NCBI GenBank assembly: GCA_964605145.1
Contig: CAZSBG010000013.1
Span: forward strand, 19,304-83,303
Reading direction: 5' to 3'
Source of the DNA: CAZSBG01 sp964605145
Lineage (GTDB): Bacteria; Zhuqueibacterota; Zhuqueibacteria; Thermofontimicrobiales; Thermofontimicrobiaceae
Length of the DNA: 64,000 nucleotides
This document shows positions 53,515 through 62,540 of the stretch, piece after piece (position 1 is the stretch's first letter; every line of letters starts with the position of its first letter). The notes under the pieces were generated by a model, which was given only the letters and a program-made list of their open reading frames with translations, did no database searches and was not told where the DNA came from. Both the position numbers and the translations under genes were made by a program.

Positions 53515-55878
53515 TTGACTCCGCGGATCAAAAAGCTTCATGATGAAAGCATCGATGCTGTTCCGTACATCACCCCGGAGCGGGCATTGCTCATCACCGA
53601 ATTCTACAAAAACGACGAATCAGCCAATGCCTCGCCGCCGGTTCGGCGCGCCCTCGCGTTGAAATATATTATGGAACATAAATCCATCCATATTGGCGAC
53701 GGCGAATTGATTGTGGGGGAACGAGGCCCCGCGCCCAAAGCGGTTCCCACCTACCCGGAACTCACAACGCATTCTTTGCAGGATTTGGACATTCTCGATT
53801 CCCGGGAAAAAATTCCGTTCAAAGTCAGCGCGGAGACGAGAGAAAAATATCGCGACATCATCATTCCTTTCTGGCGGGGGAAAACCATTCGGGAAAAAAT
53901 CTTTTCTGAAATGAGCGACCAATGGAAGGATACTTTTGGGGCCGGCGTTTTCACGGAATTTATGGAGCAGCGCGCGCCGGGGCACACGGTGCTCGATGGA
54001 AAAATTTATCAAAAAGGCATGCTCGATTTTCGGGAGGAAATTCAGCAAAGCCTGGCCAGACTCGATTTTCTCAACGATCCGCTGGCATATAACAAACGTG
54101 AAGAGCTGAAAGCCATGGACATCGCCATCGACGCCATTTTGATTTTGGCCCGGCGACATGCGGTAAAAGCCTCAGAATTGGCAAAGGTTGAAAAAGATGA
54201 AACGCGGATAAAAGAGCTGGAACGAATTCAGGACGCGTGCGCCAATGTGCCGGCCAACGCGCCCCGAAATTTCTGGGAAGCGCTGCAATACTACTGGTTC
54301 GTCCATTTGTGCGTGATCACGGAATTAAATCCGTGGGATTCGTTCAATCCCGGCAAGCTGGATCAGCATTTGTTCCCGTTTTATCAAAAAGATGTGGCAG
54401 CCGGTACACTGGACAGTGACTCCGCCAAGGAGTTGCTTGGCGCGTTCTGGATCAAATTCAACAATCAGCCGGCGCCGCCCAAAGTCGGCGTCACTGCCGA
54501 GGAAAGCGCCACTTACGCGGATTTCGCCCAGATCAACAGTGGCGGCGTGAAGACCGATGGCACGGACGGTGTGAACGAGGTTTCGTACCTAATCCTCGAT
54601 GTGGTCGATGAAATGCGATTGATTCAGCCCAGCCCGTCGGTGCAAATCAGCAAAAAAACGCCGGACAAATTCCTCAAAAAAGCCCTTCTGGTGTCCCGCA
54701 ACGGATTTGGCCAGCCTTCGGTTTTTAACACGGACGTTGTGATTCAGGAGCTCATCCGCCAGGGGAAATCCGTGGAAGACGCGCGAAATGGCGGAACCAG
54801 CGGCTGCGTGGAAACAGGCGCGTTTGGCAAGGAAAATTACAATCTCACAGGCTATTTCAATCTTGTGAAAGTATTGGAACTAACGCTGCACAACGGCGTC
54901 GATCCCCGAACCGGCAAGCGCATCGGATTGGAAACCGGCGATCCGCGCGGTTTCCGAACATTTGGCGATCTTTTTTCAGCTTACAAAAAGCAGCTTCTAC
55001 ATTTCATCGACATCAAAATCAAAGGCAACAACATCATCGAACGCATTTACGCGGATTCCATGCCGGTGCCGTTTCTTTCGCTCATCATCGACGACTGCAT
55101 CGAAAAAGGCCTGGACTATCACAACGGCGGCGCACGTTACAATACGTCCTACATTCAGGGCGTGGGCACAGGTACCATTACCGATGCGCTGGCTGCGATG
55201 AAATATCATGTTTTTGATAATCAATCCGTCAGCATGACCGAATTGGTGGACGCGCTGAACAGCAATTTTCAGGGTTACGAAAAAATCCGAGACATACTGC
55301 TCAACAAAACGCCCCGCTACGGAAACGACGATGATTACGCCGATGGCCTCATGCAGCAAATTTTCGAAGCCTATTACGATGCTGTGAATGGCCGGCCCAA
55401 CACAAAAAGCGGGAATTATCGCATCAACTTGCTGCCGACGACATGTCATATTTATTTCGGTTCGGTGGTGAACGCCACCCCGGACGGTCGAATGGCCGGC
55501 AAACCGCTGTCTGAGGGCATTTCCCCTGTTCAGGGCGCTGATAAAAAAGGCCCGACTGCGGTCATTAAATCCGCATCAAAAATGGACCACGTTCGCACCG
55601 GCGGAACTCTGCTCAACATGAAATTTTCACCCCACGTTTTGGAAGGTGAAACCGGGATCACGAAATTGATCCACCTGGTGCGCACCTATTTCAAGATGGA
55701 TGGTCACCACATTCAGTTCAACGTGGTCAATGCCAAAACCCTGCGTGACGCACAGAAAAATCCGCGGGACTATCGCGACCTGATCGTCCGTGTGGCCGGC
55801 TACAGCGATTATTTTGTCGACCTGAGCACGGAGTTGCAGGAAGAGATTATCACGCGAACCGAACACGAGGAATTTTAG
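53515..55878 (+). CDS. Glycyl radical enzyme, HypD-like (trans-4-hydroxy-L-proline dehydratase type)
   Basis: The start is TTG at 53515 with AGGAG nine bases upstream; no ATG fits the family N-terminus. The 787-residue enzyme has the thiyl cysteine and base in GTSGCVETG (Cys431, Glu433) and the glycyl radical box VRVAGYSDYF (Gly762). The GCVE motif indicates a dehydratase/lyase rather than pyruvate formate-lyase. Segments such as DGELIVGERG, KFNNQPAPPKVG and GNDDDYADGLMQQIF match my recollection of HypD, so hydroxyproline dehydration is likely. No activating radical SAM enzyme or proC lies nearby. Confidence 0.85.
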   Translation: MTPRIKKLHDESIDAVPYITPERALLITEFYKNDESANASPPVRRALALKYIMEHKSIHIGDGELIVGERGPAPKAVPTYPELTTHSLQDLDILDSREKIPFKVSAETREKYRDIIIPFWRGKTIREKIFSEMSDQWKDTFGAGVFTEFMEQRAPGHTVLDGKIYQKGMLDFREEIQQSLARLDFLNDPLAYNKREELKAMDIAIDAILILARRHAVKASELAKVEKDETRIKELERIQDACANVPANAPRNFWEALQYYWFVHLCVITELNPWDSFNPGKLDQHLFPFYQKDVAAGTLDSDSAKELLGAFWIKFNNQPAPPKVGVTAEESATYADFAQINSGGVKTDGTDGVNEVSYLILDVVDEMRLIQPSPSVQISKKTPDKFLKKALLVSRNGFGQPSVFNTDVVIQELIRQGKSVEDARNGGTSGCVETGAFGKENYNLTGYFNLVKVLELTLHNGVDPRTGKRIGLETGDPRGFRTFGDLFSAYKKQLLHFIDIKIKGNNIIERIYADSMPVPFLSLIIDDCIEKGLDYHNGGARYNTSYIQGVGTGTITDALAAMKYHVFDNQSVSMTELVDALNSNFQGYEKIRDILLNKTPRYGNDDDYADGLMQQIFEAYYDAVNGRPNTKSGNYRINLLPTTCHIYFGSVVNATPDGRMAGKPLSEGISPVQGADKKGPTAVIKSASKMDHVRTGGTLLNMKFSPHVLEGETGITKLIHLVRTYFKMDGHHIQFNVVNAKTLRDAQKNPRDYRDLIVRVAGYSDYFVDLSTELQEEIITRTEHEEF

Positions 55879-55969
55879 AGTTTCGAAATTTTGTAAATTC
55901 AATCTTCGAGATTTTTAGCAATAAAAATTTGAATCAGAATTCGACCACATTCTAATGAGGGAGGAATCA

Positions 55970-57157
55970 ATGGCCGTTGAGGAAACGCGTCATTCTGAAA
56001 TTCAGGTCATCGCTTTTTCCAACCAGACCAATCAGGATAAAATTCTCCTCAAAAACTTTGTTGATTTTCACTGGCAGCATTACAAAAACGATCCACAATA
56101 CATCCCACTTCTGGACTACGAATATCTTGGACTGGGCCTCATCGGCATGAAAGGCTTTTTTGAGCCGGACAATTTATTTTTCAACCATGCAGAAATGCAG
56201 TTTTTTCTTGCCTTCAAGGACGAACAGATTGTTGGCCGCTGCAATACGTTCATCAACCACAATCACAACAAGCATTGGAAGGATAAAGTGGGTTTTTTTG
56301 GCCAGTTCGAAACCATCGATGATCCGGCGGTCGCAGGCGCTCTTCTCAACGCTGCTGAAGAATGGCTCAAATCCAAAGGCATGGATACTATACGCGGCCC
56401 GCAAAATCTTCCGGTGAATGAAGCTACCCCGGGCGTTCTGACCGAAGGATTCGAATCGCGGCCAGTTATGTATTATCACTACAACAAACCATTTTATAAA
56501 AACTTATTACAAAAGGCAGGTTTCGAACCGATAAAAAATGTATTGTCCTGGGAAGTGCCTGTATTACGCCCCATGGAGGAAAAGCTGATTCGCGTTGCTC
56601 AAAAAGTAATTGAACGCTATGGCATCAAAATCGAGACATGGGGGCAGCGTCCTTTAAAAATTCGCAAGCAGGAAATGCTGGAAATTTACAACGACGCATG
56701 GAACGACAATTTCGGATTTGTCCCGTTTGAAAAGGAGGAGTTCGAGCGCATCATCGATGATATGCAGCTTGTCATGGATAGGGGGCTGTTCATATTTCTG
56801 TATATTGGGGATGAACCAATTGCATTTTTCGGAGGAGTGCCCAATGTCACCGAAAAAATGGCGCCGTTGCGCTGGTGTCCCCGTTGTGAACTGTTACGCG
56901 CCGCGAAAATGATCGCGACCAAAGGCAGCGTTAAAGGCTTCCGGCTGGGCTACCTGGGCGTGAAGAAAAAATACCAGCGGTTAGGTCTGGACGGGGTCTT
57001 GCTATGGCAGCAAAAAATTTACGCGCAGAAAAAGGGGTATGAATATTGTGATATGGGCTGGGTGCTGGATGACAATATTATGGTCATTCGCATCGTTGAA
57101 ATGATGGGCTCCACCCCATCGAAAACATACACTATTTTTCAAAAATCGCTCGAATGA
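55970..57157 (+). CDS. GNAT-like acyltransferase of YghO type
   Basis: The ATG at 55970 has GGGAGG upstream; an in-frame ATG at 55955 is before it. The 395-residue protein has LAFKDEQIVGRCNTFINHNH, then GFFGQFETIDDPAVAGALLN and the acyl-CoA loop-like region KGMDTIRGPQNLPVNE. A second half with IFLYIGDEPIAFFGGVPN and RLGYLGVKKKYQRLGLDGVL looks like another GNAT lobe. Homologues are of unknown substrate. It follows the glycyl radical gene by 91 bases. Confidence 0.7.
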   Translation: MAVEETRHSEIQVIAFSNQTNQDKILLKNFVDFHWQHYKNDPQYIPLLDYEYLGLGLIGMKGFFEPDNLFFNHAEMQFFLAFKDEQIVGRCNTFINHNHNKHWKDKVGFFGQFETIDDPAVAGALLNAAEEWLKSKGMDTIRGPQNLPVNEATPGVLTEGFESRPVMYYHYNKPFYKNLLQKAGFEPIKNVLSWEVPVLRPMEEKLIRVAQKVIERYGIKIETWGQRPLKIRKQEMLEIYNDAWNDNFGFVPFEKEEFERIIDDMQLVMDRGLFIFLYIGDEPIAFFGGVPNVTEKMAPLRWCPRCELLRAAKMIATKGSVKGFRLGYLGVKKKYQRLGLDGVLLWQQKIYAQKKGYEYCDMGWVLDDNIMVIRIVEMMGSTPSKTYTIFQKSLE

Positions 57158-57228
57158 TGATAACGTATCTGAATCAAGGAAACTAAAAAATTCGTACATT
57201 GACATAAACCCGAACAGGAACATCTTCT

Positions 57229-58152
57229 GTGAATTTCCTCAAAAACTCTAACGTCAAAATCTCTAAAAAACAGCTTCGTATCTTACGCCGAAAATTGCAC
57301 CGACATGTGCTCGTTCTTTCTGATGAAATCGGTCCTCGGAATCTTACTCATTATTCATGCCTCAATAAAGCAGCCGAATACATTGCCGATGAAATGCGAT
57401 CTGCACACGGGAATTTCTCCTCTGAGGACTATTTGTGCGACAAAAAGTATGTATCAAATTTGATCTTTGAAAAACGCGGCAGGGACAACCCGGATAACAT
57501 TTTGCTCATTGGCGCGCATTACGACACTGTGATGGAATCCCCCGGCGCCGATGACAATGCTACCGGCATCGCCGCACTTCTTGAAATCATTCATCTGCTT
57601 CAAGATTACGCAAATTGCCAGACCTTAAGATTTGTTGCTTTTACCCTGGAAGAACCGCCTCATTTTGGAACGGATATGATGGGGAGCCGATATCATGCCA
57701 GACACGCGTTCGAAAAAAATGAAAACATCATCGGCATGATTGCCTTTGAAATGCTCGGATATTTCACGGAAAAAAAGCGAAGCCAAAAATACCCCATTTC
57801 CAGTATGGCCCAGAAATATCCAACAACAGGCGATTTCCTTGCTGTTTTAGGGAATAATCAATCCGAACTGTTAGCGAAAAAAGTCGCTAAATTTATGCGG
57901 AAGCCCTCACTGCTGGAGATTGGTTCATTCGTTCCTTACAGCCATATCCCCGGAAATGAATTATCTGATCATTCTTCATTCTGGCACTATAATTATCCGG
58001 CCGTGATGGTTACCGACACGGCGTTTTACAGAAATCCGAATTATCACGAAATAACAGATACGATTGACCAACTCAACTTCCGCTATTTCGCCAAGGCGGT
58101 TTTCTCTCTGGCGCACATGATAAAAAAGATCGATCAGGACGAAGACCTATAA
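57229..58152 (+). CDS. M28-family metallopeptidase (aminopeptidase-like)
   Basis: The 307-residue product starts at GTG (57229) with only a weak upstream AGGAA. Zinc ligands are in ILLIGAHYDT (His97), GADDNATG (Asp108), FTLEEPPHF (Glu pair) and a late His. No signal peptide is seen. The active form would cleave N-terminal residues of peptides or act as a carboxypeptidase. A minus-strand terminator lies just downstream, shared with the convergent gene. Confidence 0.85.
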   Translation: MNFLKNSNVKISKKQLRILRRKLHRHVLVLSDEIGPRNLTHYSCLNKAAEYIADEMRSAHGNFSSEDYLCDKKYVSNLIFEKRGRDNPDNILLIGAHYDTVMESPGADDNATGIAALLEIIHLLQDYANCQTLRFVAFTLEEPPHFGTDMMGSRYHARHAFEKNENIIGMIAFEMLGYFTEKKRSQKYPISSMAQKYPTTGDFLAVLGNNQSELLAKKVAKFMRKPSLLEIGSFVPYSHIPGNELSDHSSFWHYNYPAVMVTDTAFYRNPNYHEITDTIDQLNFRYFAKAVFSLAHMIKKIDQDEDL

Positions 58153-58183
58153 AAAAATCCCACGTTAAAATATCACGTGGGAT
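58151..58183 (-). terminator. Rho-independent terminator of the TPR gene
   Basis: On the minus strand, ATCCCACGT and ACGTGGGAT form a 9-bp stem with a 9-base loop, followed by seven T. It lies 55 bases beyond the stop codon of the TPR gene. It can also block read-through from the M28 gene. Confidence 0.88.
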
Positions 58184-58238
58184 CAGCTAAATTTGTATGT
58201 GCACCGATTCATTTCGAAAGAGTTACTTTATCCACATT

Positions 58239-59564
58239 TTATTCAGCCTGGGACTCTTCCAGCTTCTGCTGTAAATATTCAATTTTTTTCGTATAGAACT
58301 CGTTATCCGGATCTTTTTTTCTCAATATTTCATAAACACCAATAGCCTTGGAATATTGATGTTGGGCAGCATAAATTTCACCCAGTGTTGGGGTGACAAT
58401 TTTTTCTTTTTTTCGCTCATGAGACAAACTCTCTTGTTCTGAGACGGATTGTTGCTCAGGTTCAGGTCCTTTCGGAAATATATTGAACATATTTTCGGAA
58501 TCATCCTCTTCGTTTTCATACGAGTCATCGGACATAATGGCCCTGACTTCTTCTTCATCCAACTCATGGAATTCTTCATCCACTTTTTGGTCGTCAGCGG
58601 TGGAATCATCCTCTGAAACCTGGCGCTCATCAAATCCGGAAGGTTCCTCATTCATGATATGATAGATATCAGAATCGTCCATCGTATCGAATGAATCCTT
58701 CGATGATTCTTCCTCATTTTGTGACTGGCGCGTGTCCATATCGCCGCTCATTTCCGCTGGTTCATCCGGTTTCGCTGAATCTTCGTCAAATGTCTCGCTT
58801 ATTTGTTCTTCGATGTGATCTTGCGTGAAGCCGGAATTTTTCTCCTCCTCTTCAATGTTTGGAGTATCTTCAGCTTTCAAATCGATTTCTGATGTCTTTT
58901 CATCGTTGAAAATATCTTCAAGCAAATCGATATTGGCTTTTTCATCCTGATCATGCTCATCAAACTCCCTGAACAATTCATCAGAATCTGCAAAATCATC
59001 AAGATTATCCGTTGATTCGGCTTCTTCTTCTCTATGTTCAGGCGGTGGTTCTTCGAGAGAGTTTGAGACGCCGGTGAGTATATTTTCTTCAACCTCGTCG
59101 AATTCCAAATCTTCTTCGGATTCGCGCTGGGTTTCAGGGCTCAACGCGAGTTGCTCGCGCAATTCTTCCAGCCTTCGGCGCGCTTTTTCATTGAACGGAT
59201 CGATTCGCAGTATTTCTTCATAACTCATTTCACAGGTATTATTCCAACCGATCTGGGCCATCAATTCGCCATAGTCACGATGCGCTGCAATGTATTTTGA
59301 GTCGAAAAGTAAAACGCGTTTCAGTTCTTTTTCAGCCTGGTCAAATAATTTTTTTCTGAGGTAACATTTGCCGAGAATATAATGCCCGGTAACGTAATAC
59401 GGATGTTTTTTAATGCCTTTTTCGCACAAGTCAATCGCGTCATCCAATCGATCCGATTGAAGATACGCATCTGCCAGACGCGCAAAAAGGATGGAGGCAG
59501 GATTTTTTGCCAGTTTTGCCTCCAGAAATTTTATTTCTTCTCTGAGAGATTTTTGCATTGTCAT
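58239..59564 (-). CDS. TPR protein with long acidic linker
   Basis: The 441-residue protein has TPR units at its N-terminus (SILFARLADAYLQSDRLDDA, KHPYYVTGHYILGKCYL). A disordered, Asp/Glu/Ser-rich linker covers roughly 150-370. A C-terminal TPR-like unit (GEIYAAQHQYSKAIGVYEIL) closes it. No signal peptide is present. It probably scaffolds protein complexes; a link to envelope assembly is suggested only by lptE upstream. It is the last gene of the minus-strand series from purD. Confidence 0.8.
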   Translation of the reverse strand: MTMQKSLREEIKFLEAKLAKNPASILFARLADAYLQSDRLDDAIDLCEKGIKKHPYYVTGHYILGKCYLRKKLFDQAEKELKRVLLFDSKYIAAHRDYGELMAQIGWNNTCEMSYEEILRIDPFNEKARRRLEELREQLALSPETQRESEEDLEFDEVEENILTGVSNSLEEPPPEHREEEAESTDNLDDFADSDELFREFDEHDQDEKANIDLLEDIFNDEKTSEIDLKAEDTPNIEEEEKNSGFTQDHIEEQISETFDEDSAKPDEPAEMSGDMDTRQSQNEEESSKDSFDTMDDSDIYHIMNEEPSGFDERQVSEDDSTADDQKVDEEFHELDEEEVRAIMSDDSYENEEDDSENMFNIFPKGPEPEQQSVSEQESLSHERKKEKIVTPTLGEIYAAQHQYSKAIGVYEILRKKDPDNEFYTKKIEYLQQKLEESQAE

Positions 59565-59864
59565 GAAGCTCCTTGTTCAAATCTCCGAATCTTATTTTTA
59601 TCCTGGATTATTCATTGTAATGCATTAAGGAATCCAGATAGCCTGAATGGTGCTTAATTCCGAATTCATTATATCTAACTTTGTTAAATTTTATATATCT
59701 GATTAATTTCATTAATAACATAAAGTTAAAAATTTTTTATGAAATTTGTGAATAATTCAGGTTATATACATCTTTTTTTCGGGGAAGATATATACGATAT
59801 AATAACAGTTTTTCCGATAAATATCAACATTTTTTTAACAATTCGTCCAAATGTTACAAATATT
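59565..59864. other. 300-bp gap upstream of the TPR gene
   Basis: This AT-rich stretch separates the stop of lptE from the start of the TPR gene, both on the minus strand. It must hold the TPR promoter, but I see no clear operator, repeat or RNA gene. A possible 95-residue reading frame on the plus strand covers its right part and overlaps lptE; I take it as spurious. Confidence 0.5.
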
Positions 59865-60374
59865 TTACCAACCGGATACAGTTTTATTAAAAATATCATC
59901 AACAATTTTTTCCATCGCTTCAGCAATCGCTTCCTGCCGTGTTGCCGATTCCCCGGTCGATCCATCCGGACTGTAAGTGCCCCATTGTGTAATCTGCTCT
60001 TCCCACATGATTTTGTTTTTCTTTAAATCCTCGAATTTGGCCTGAACAATAACATAAACGCGTATTTCCTTTACGGTTTCTTCCTGGTTATAGGCGCCGG
60101 CCTGATCCCGAATATTGACAATGGTTCCTTCGATGATTGAATCTGCAGAACGCCTGTCCACAACCTTCAGAGAATTATCGCGCGTGAACATGGCAATGAG
60201 CGCGTCTGTCAAATCTTCAGGTACGCCAAATTCAACAGTCTTATTGTCCATAACAGGAATAGCAACTGTCTTCAAATGGGATGGTATTGAAGAGCCTGAA
60301 AATGAATAATAGCCACAGCGCAACAAGAGAAAAACAAAAATCCAGCACAGAAATATTAGTTTGATATGTTTCAT
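59865..60374 (-). CDS. lptE: LptE-like LPS-assembly lipoprotein
   Basis: The start at 60374 lies one base after the stop of the sigma-54 activator gene (TGATATG), suggesting translational coupling; an ATG at 60392 is also possible. The ~169-residue protein has a lipoprotein signal (FLLLRCGYYSFSG). It has the LptE/secretin-like core VAIPVMDNKTVEFGVPEDLT and VVDRRSADSIIEGTIVNIRD. It plugs LptD in the outer membrane and helps export lipopolysaccharide. An Arg at -1 of the lipobox is unusual. Confidence 0.85.
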   Translation of the reverse strand: MKHIKLIFLCWIFVFLLLRCGYYSFSGSSIPSHLKTVAIPVMDNKTVEFGVPEDLTDALIAMFTRDNSLKVVDRRSADSIIEGTIVNIRDQAGAYNQEETVKEIRVYVIVQAKFEDLKKNKIMWEEQITQWGTYSPDGSTGESATRQEAIAEAMEKIVDDIFNKTVSGW

Positions 60375-60375
60375 A

Positions 60376-61581
60376 TCAGAATGGTAATTCATACTCTTTT
60401 ATCTTTCGGTATAAGGTACGTTCACTAATTTTCAAACTTTTCGCAGCTTTGCGTTTATTGCCGTGATAGCGCCGCAATGTGTCCTCAATCAATCGCCGCT
60501 CCATTTCTTCCATAGTTGCCAGAGGTCTGGATTCTACCGCGGAATCATCGTATATGATTTCTCCATTCTCATCCGGAATTATAATCGCTTCCTCGCCCTC
60601 CCAGCTTTTCAAACGACGCGGCGGAAACAGGCGGGTCATTATCAATTCCCGCAATTGAGAAATTTCGGTTTTCATATCCAGTAACGCACGATATATAAAC
60701 TCCCGTTCAACCTGTTCCGGTGGCCGATTGACAGGAATGGGCAAATTAGGCGACGTTTTTATTCCGGTATCCAGGTGTCTGAGCAATACCTGTTGATCAA
60801 TTCTTTTCCCTTTTTCAAGGATAATCATGCTTTCAACAAGATTTTTCAGTTCCCTGACATTTCCGGGCCAGTGATACTCTCTCATCACGTCAAATGCAGA
60901 ATCATGAAATCCTTCAAATTTTATTTGATTCTGTAAGCAGAAATCATTGGCAAATTTGTTAGCCAGAAGGGGAATGTCATCAGTTCTCTTGCGCAGCGGC
61001 GGAATCTGGATGGTTACCGAATGCAGTCTGAAATACAAATCCTGTCTGAATGTACCGTTTTGTACTTCACGATCTAACTCACGATTGGTAGCAGCTATGA
61101 TACGCACATTTGCGCGCTTTGGTTCCGCACTGCCAACCCGTGTAAATTCACTACCTTCCAGAACGCGCAAGATTTTCACCTGGGCGTTCAATGGCATTTC
61201 ACCAATTTCATCTAAAAAAATCGTTCCGCCATCCGCCATTTCAAAATACCCCTTGCGAACTCCCACTGCTCCGGTGAACGCTCCTTTTTCGTGACCGAAC
61301 AATTCGGATTCGATAATTCCTTCAGGAATTGCGCCGCAGTTGACAATAATGAGTGTTTTCCCGGCTCGGTCACTTCGCTGGTGAATGGCCCTGGCAACCA
61401 GTTCTTTGCCAGTGCCACTTTCTCCGATGACCATCACTGAAATATCGCTTGGAGCTACCTGTTCGATCGTTTCAAAAATTTGGCGCATTGCTGTGGAATT
61501 ACCCAATAATCCGGATTCATTCTGAAACGCCAAAAATTTTTCGTCAGCTTCTCTCTGTAATTCGTTTATCTGTTCACTCAT
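60376..61581 (-). CDS. Sigma-54-dependent transcriptional activator without sensor domain
   Basis: The 401-residue protein lacks a receiver or sensor domain: the AAA+ domain starts at once with Walker A GESGTGKE (53-60). The sigma-54 contact loop GAFTGA is at 100-105, Walker B is TIFLDEIGEM, and the Fis-type HTH NKRKAAKSLKISERTLYRKI ends the chain. Its start overlaps the epimerase stop (ATGA), and lptE follows one base after its own stop. It activates sigma-54 promoters, possibly controlled by a partner protein; targets are unknown. Confidence 0.9.
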   Translation of the reverse strand: MSEQINELQREADEKFLAFQNESGLLGNSTAMRQIFETIEQVAPSDISVMVIGESGTGKELVARAIHQRSDRAGKTLIIVNCGAIPEGIIESELFGHEKGAFTGAVGVRKGYFEMADGGTIFLDEIGEMPLNAQVKILRVLEGSEFTRVGSAEPKRANVRIIAATNRELDREVQNGTFRQDLYFRLHSVTIQIPPLRKRTDDIPLLANKFANDFCLQNQIKFEGFHDSAFDVMREYHWPGNVRELKNLVESMIILEKGKRIDQQVLLRHLDTGIKTSPNLPIPVNRPPEQVEREFIYRALLDMKTEISQLRELIMTRLFPPRRLKSWEGEEAIIIPDENGEIIYDDSAVESRPLATMEEMERRLIEDTLRRYHGNKRKAAKSLKISERTLYRKIKEYELPF

Positions 61582-62504
61582 TTTTGATAAAATTGTTTAA
61601 AATATTCGACGGTATTGGCAAGTCCCTGTTCTATTGAAACCTGCGGTTCCCAGTTGAATAATTTTTTTGCTTTTTCATTATTTAAAACACTTCTCAGTTG
61701 CTCGCCAGGTTTTCCAGGACCGTGTACTTCTTCGCCCGTGCCACCGCATAAGGCATTGATTTTGTGGAACAATACATTCACATCAGTTTCCCGGCCGGTG
61801 CCGATATTCACATAATCATTTTCTTCATAATCCAGGGCTTTGACATTAGCAGCAACGACATCAGCCACATACACATAGTCGCGCGTCTGTTTTCCATCGC
61901 CGTTAATTATAGGCTGTTCACCTGCTAATAATTTACTGGCGAAGATGGCCACCACACCGGCTTCCCCTTTGGGATTTTGCCGCGGGCCATAAATATTGGC
62001 ATATCTCAGGCTGATAAAATTCAAATTGTAGGTGTTTGCATAATAGAAAAGATATTTTTCCCCGGTCAATTTAGTGATCCCGTAGGGCGACAATGGTCGC
62101 GTCGCATGGTTTTCATCTGCCGGAAAATAATCCTGTTCGCCATAAATTGCCCCACCACTTGAAATGAAAATAAACTTCTTCACATTTGTCTTTACTGAAG
62201 CCTGCAAAAGATTGATCGTGCCAAGAATATTATTGGTCGCGTCAAAAATCGGATCTGCCACCGATAGCCGAATATCCATTTGCGCAGCATGATGATCCAC
62301 GACATCAAATTTTTCTTCTTCGAATACGTTCAATACATCGGGATCTTCGATATTCATTTTGATGAGCTTTGCTTTTGGATTGACGTTTTCCTCGCGCCCG
62401 GTTGAAAGGTTATCGATAACAACAACCTCATGCCCCAATTCAACAAATGCATCCACCACATGTGAGCCGATAAATCCGGCACCGCCAGTCACTAAGATTT
62501 TCAT
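61578..62504 (-). CDS. NAD-dependent sugar-nucleotide epimerase/dehydratase (GalE-like)
   Basis: The 308-residue enzyme has the GGAGFIG NAD-binding motif (7-13), the SS pair at 115-116 and the catalytic Y141xxxK145. AGGGAG precedes the ATG. The body matches extended SDR epimerases, for example RYANIYGPRQNPKGEAGVVA. It most likely interconverts UDP-glucose and UDP-galactose or their N-acetyl or uronate forms. It would supply sugars for lipopolysaccharide or capsule, in keeping with lptE downstream. Confidence 0.88.
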   Translation of the reverse strand: MKILVTGGAGFIGSHVVDAFVELGHEVVVIDNLSTGREENVNPKAKLIKMNIEDPDVLNVFEEEKFDVVDHHAAQMDIRLSVADPIFDATNNILGTINLLQASVKTNVKKFIFISSGGAIYGEQDYFPADENHATRPLSPYGITKLTGEKYLFYYANTYNLNFISLRYANIYGPRQNPKGEAGVVAIFASKLLAGEQPIINGDGKQTRDYVYVADVVAANVKALDYEENDYVNIGTGRETDVNVLFHKINALCGGTGEEVHGPGKPGEQLRSVLNNEKAKKLFNWEPQVSIEQGLANTVEYFKQFYQK

Positions 62505-62540
62505 TTCAATATCTCCCTAAGTTGTCAGTTTTATTGTGAA

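Noticed and set aside
59739..60026. 95-residue plus-strand frame between the TPR and lptE genes
   Set aside because: It overlaps the C-terminus of lptE on the other strand, is AT-driven and lacks a ribosome site.
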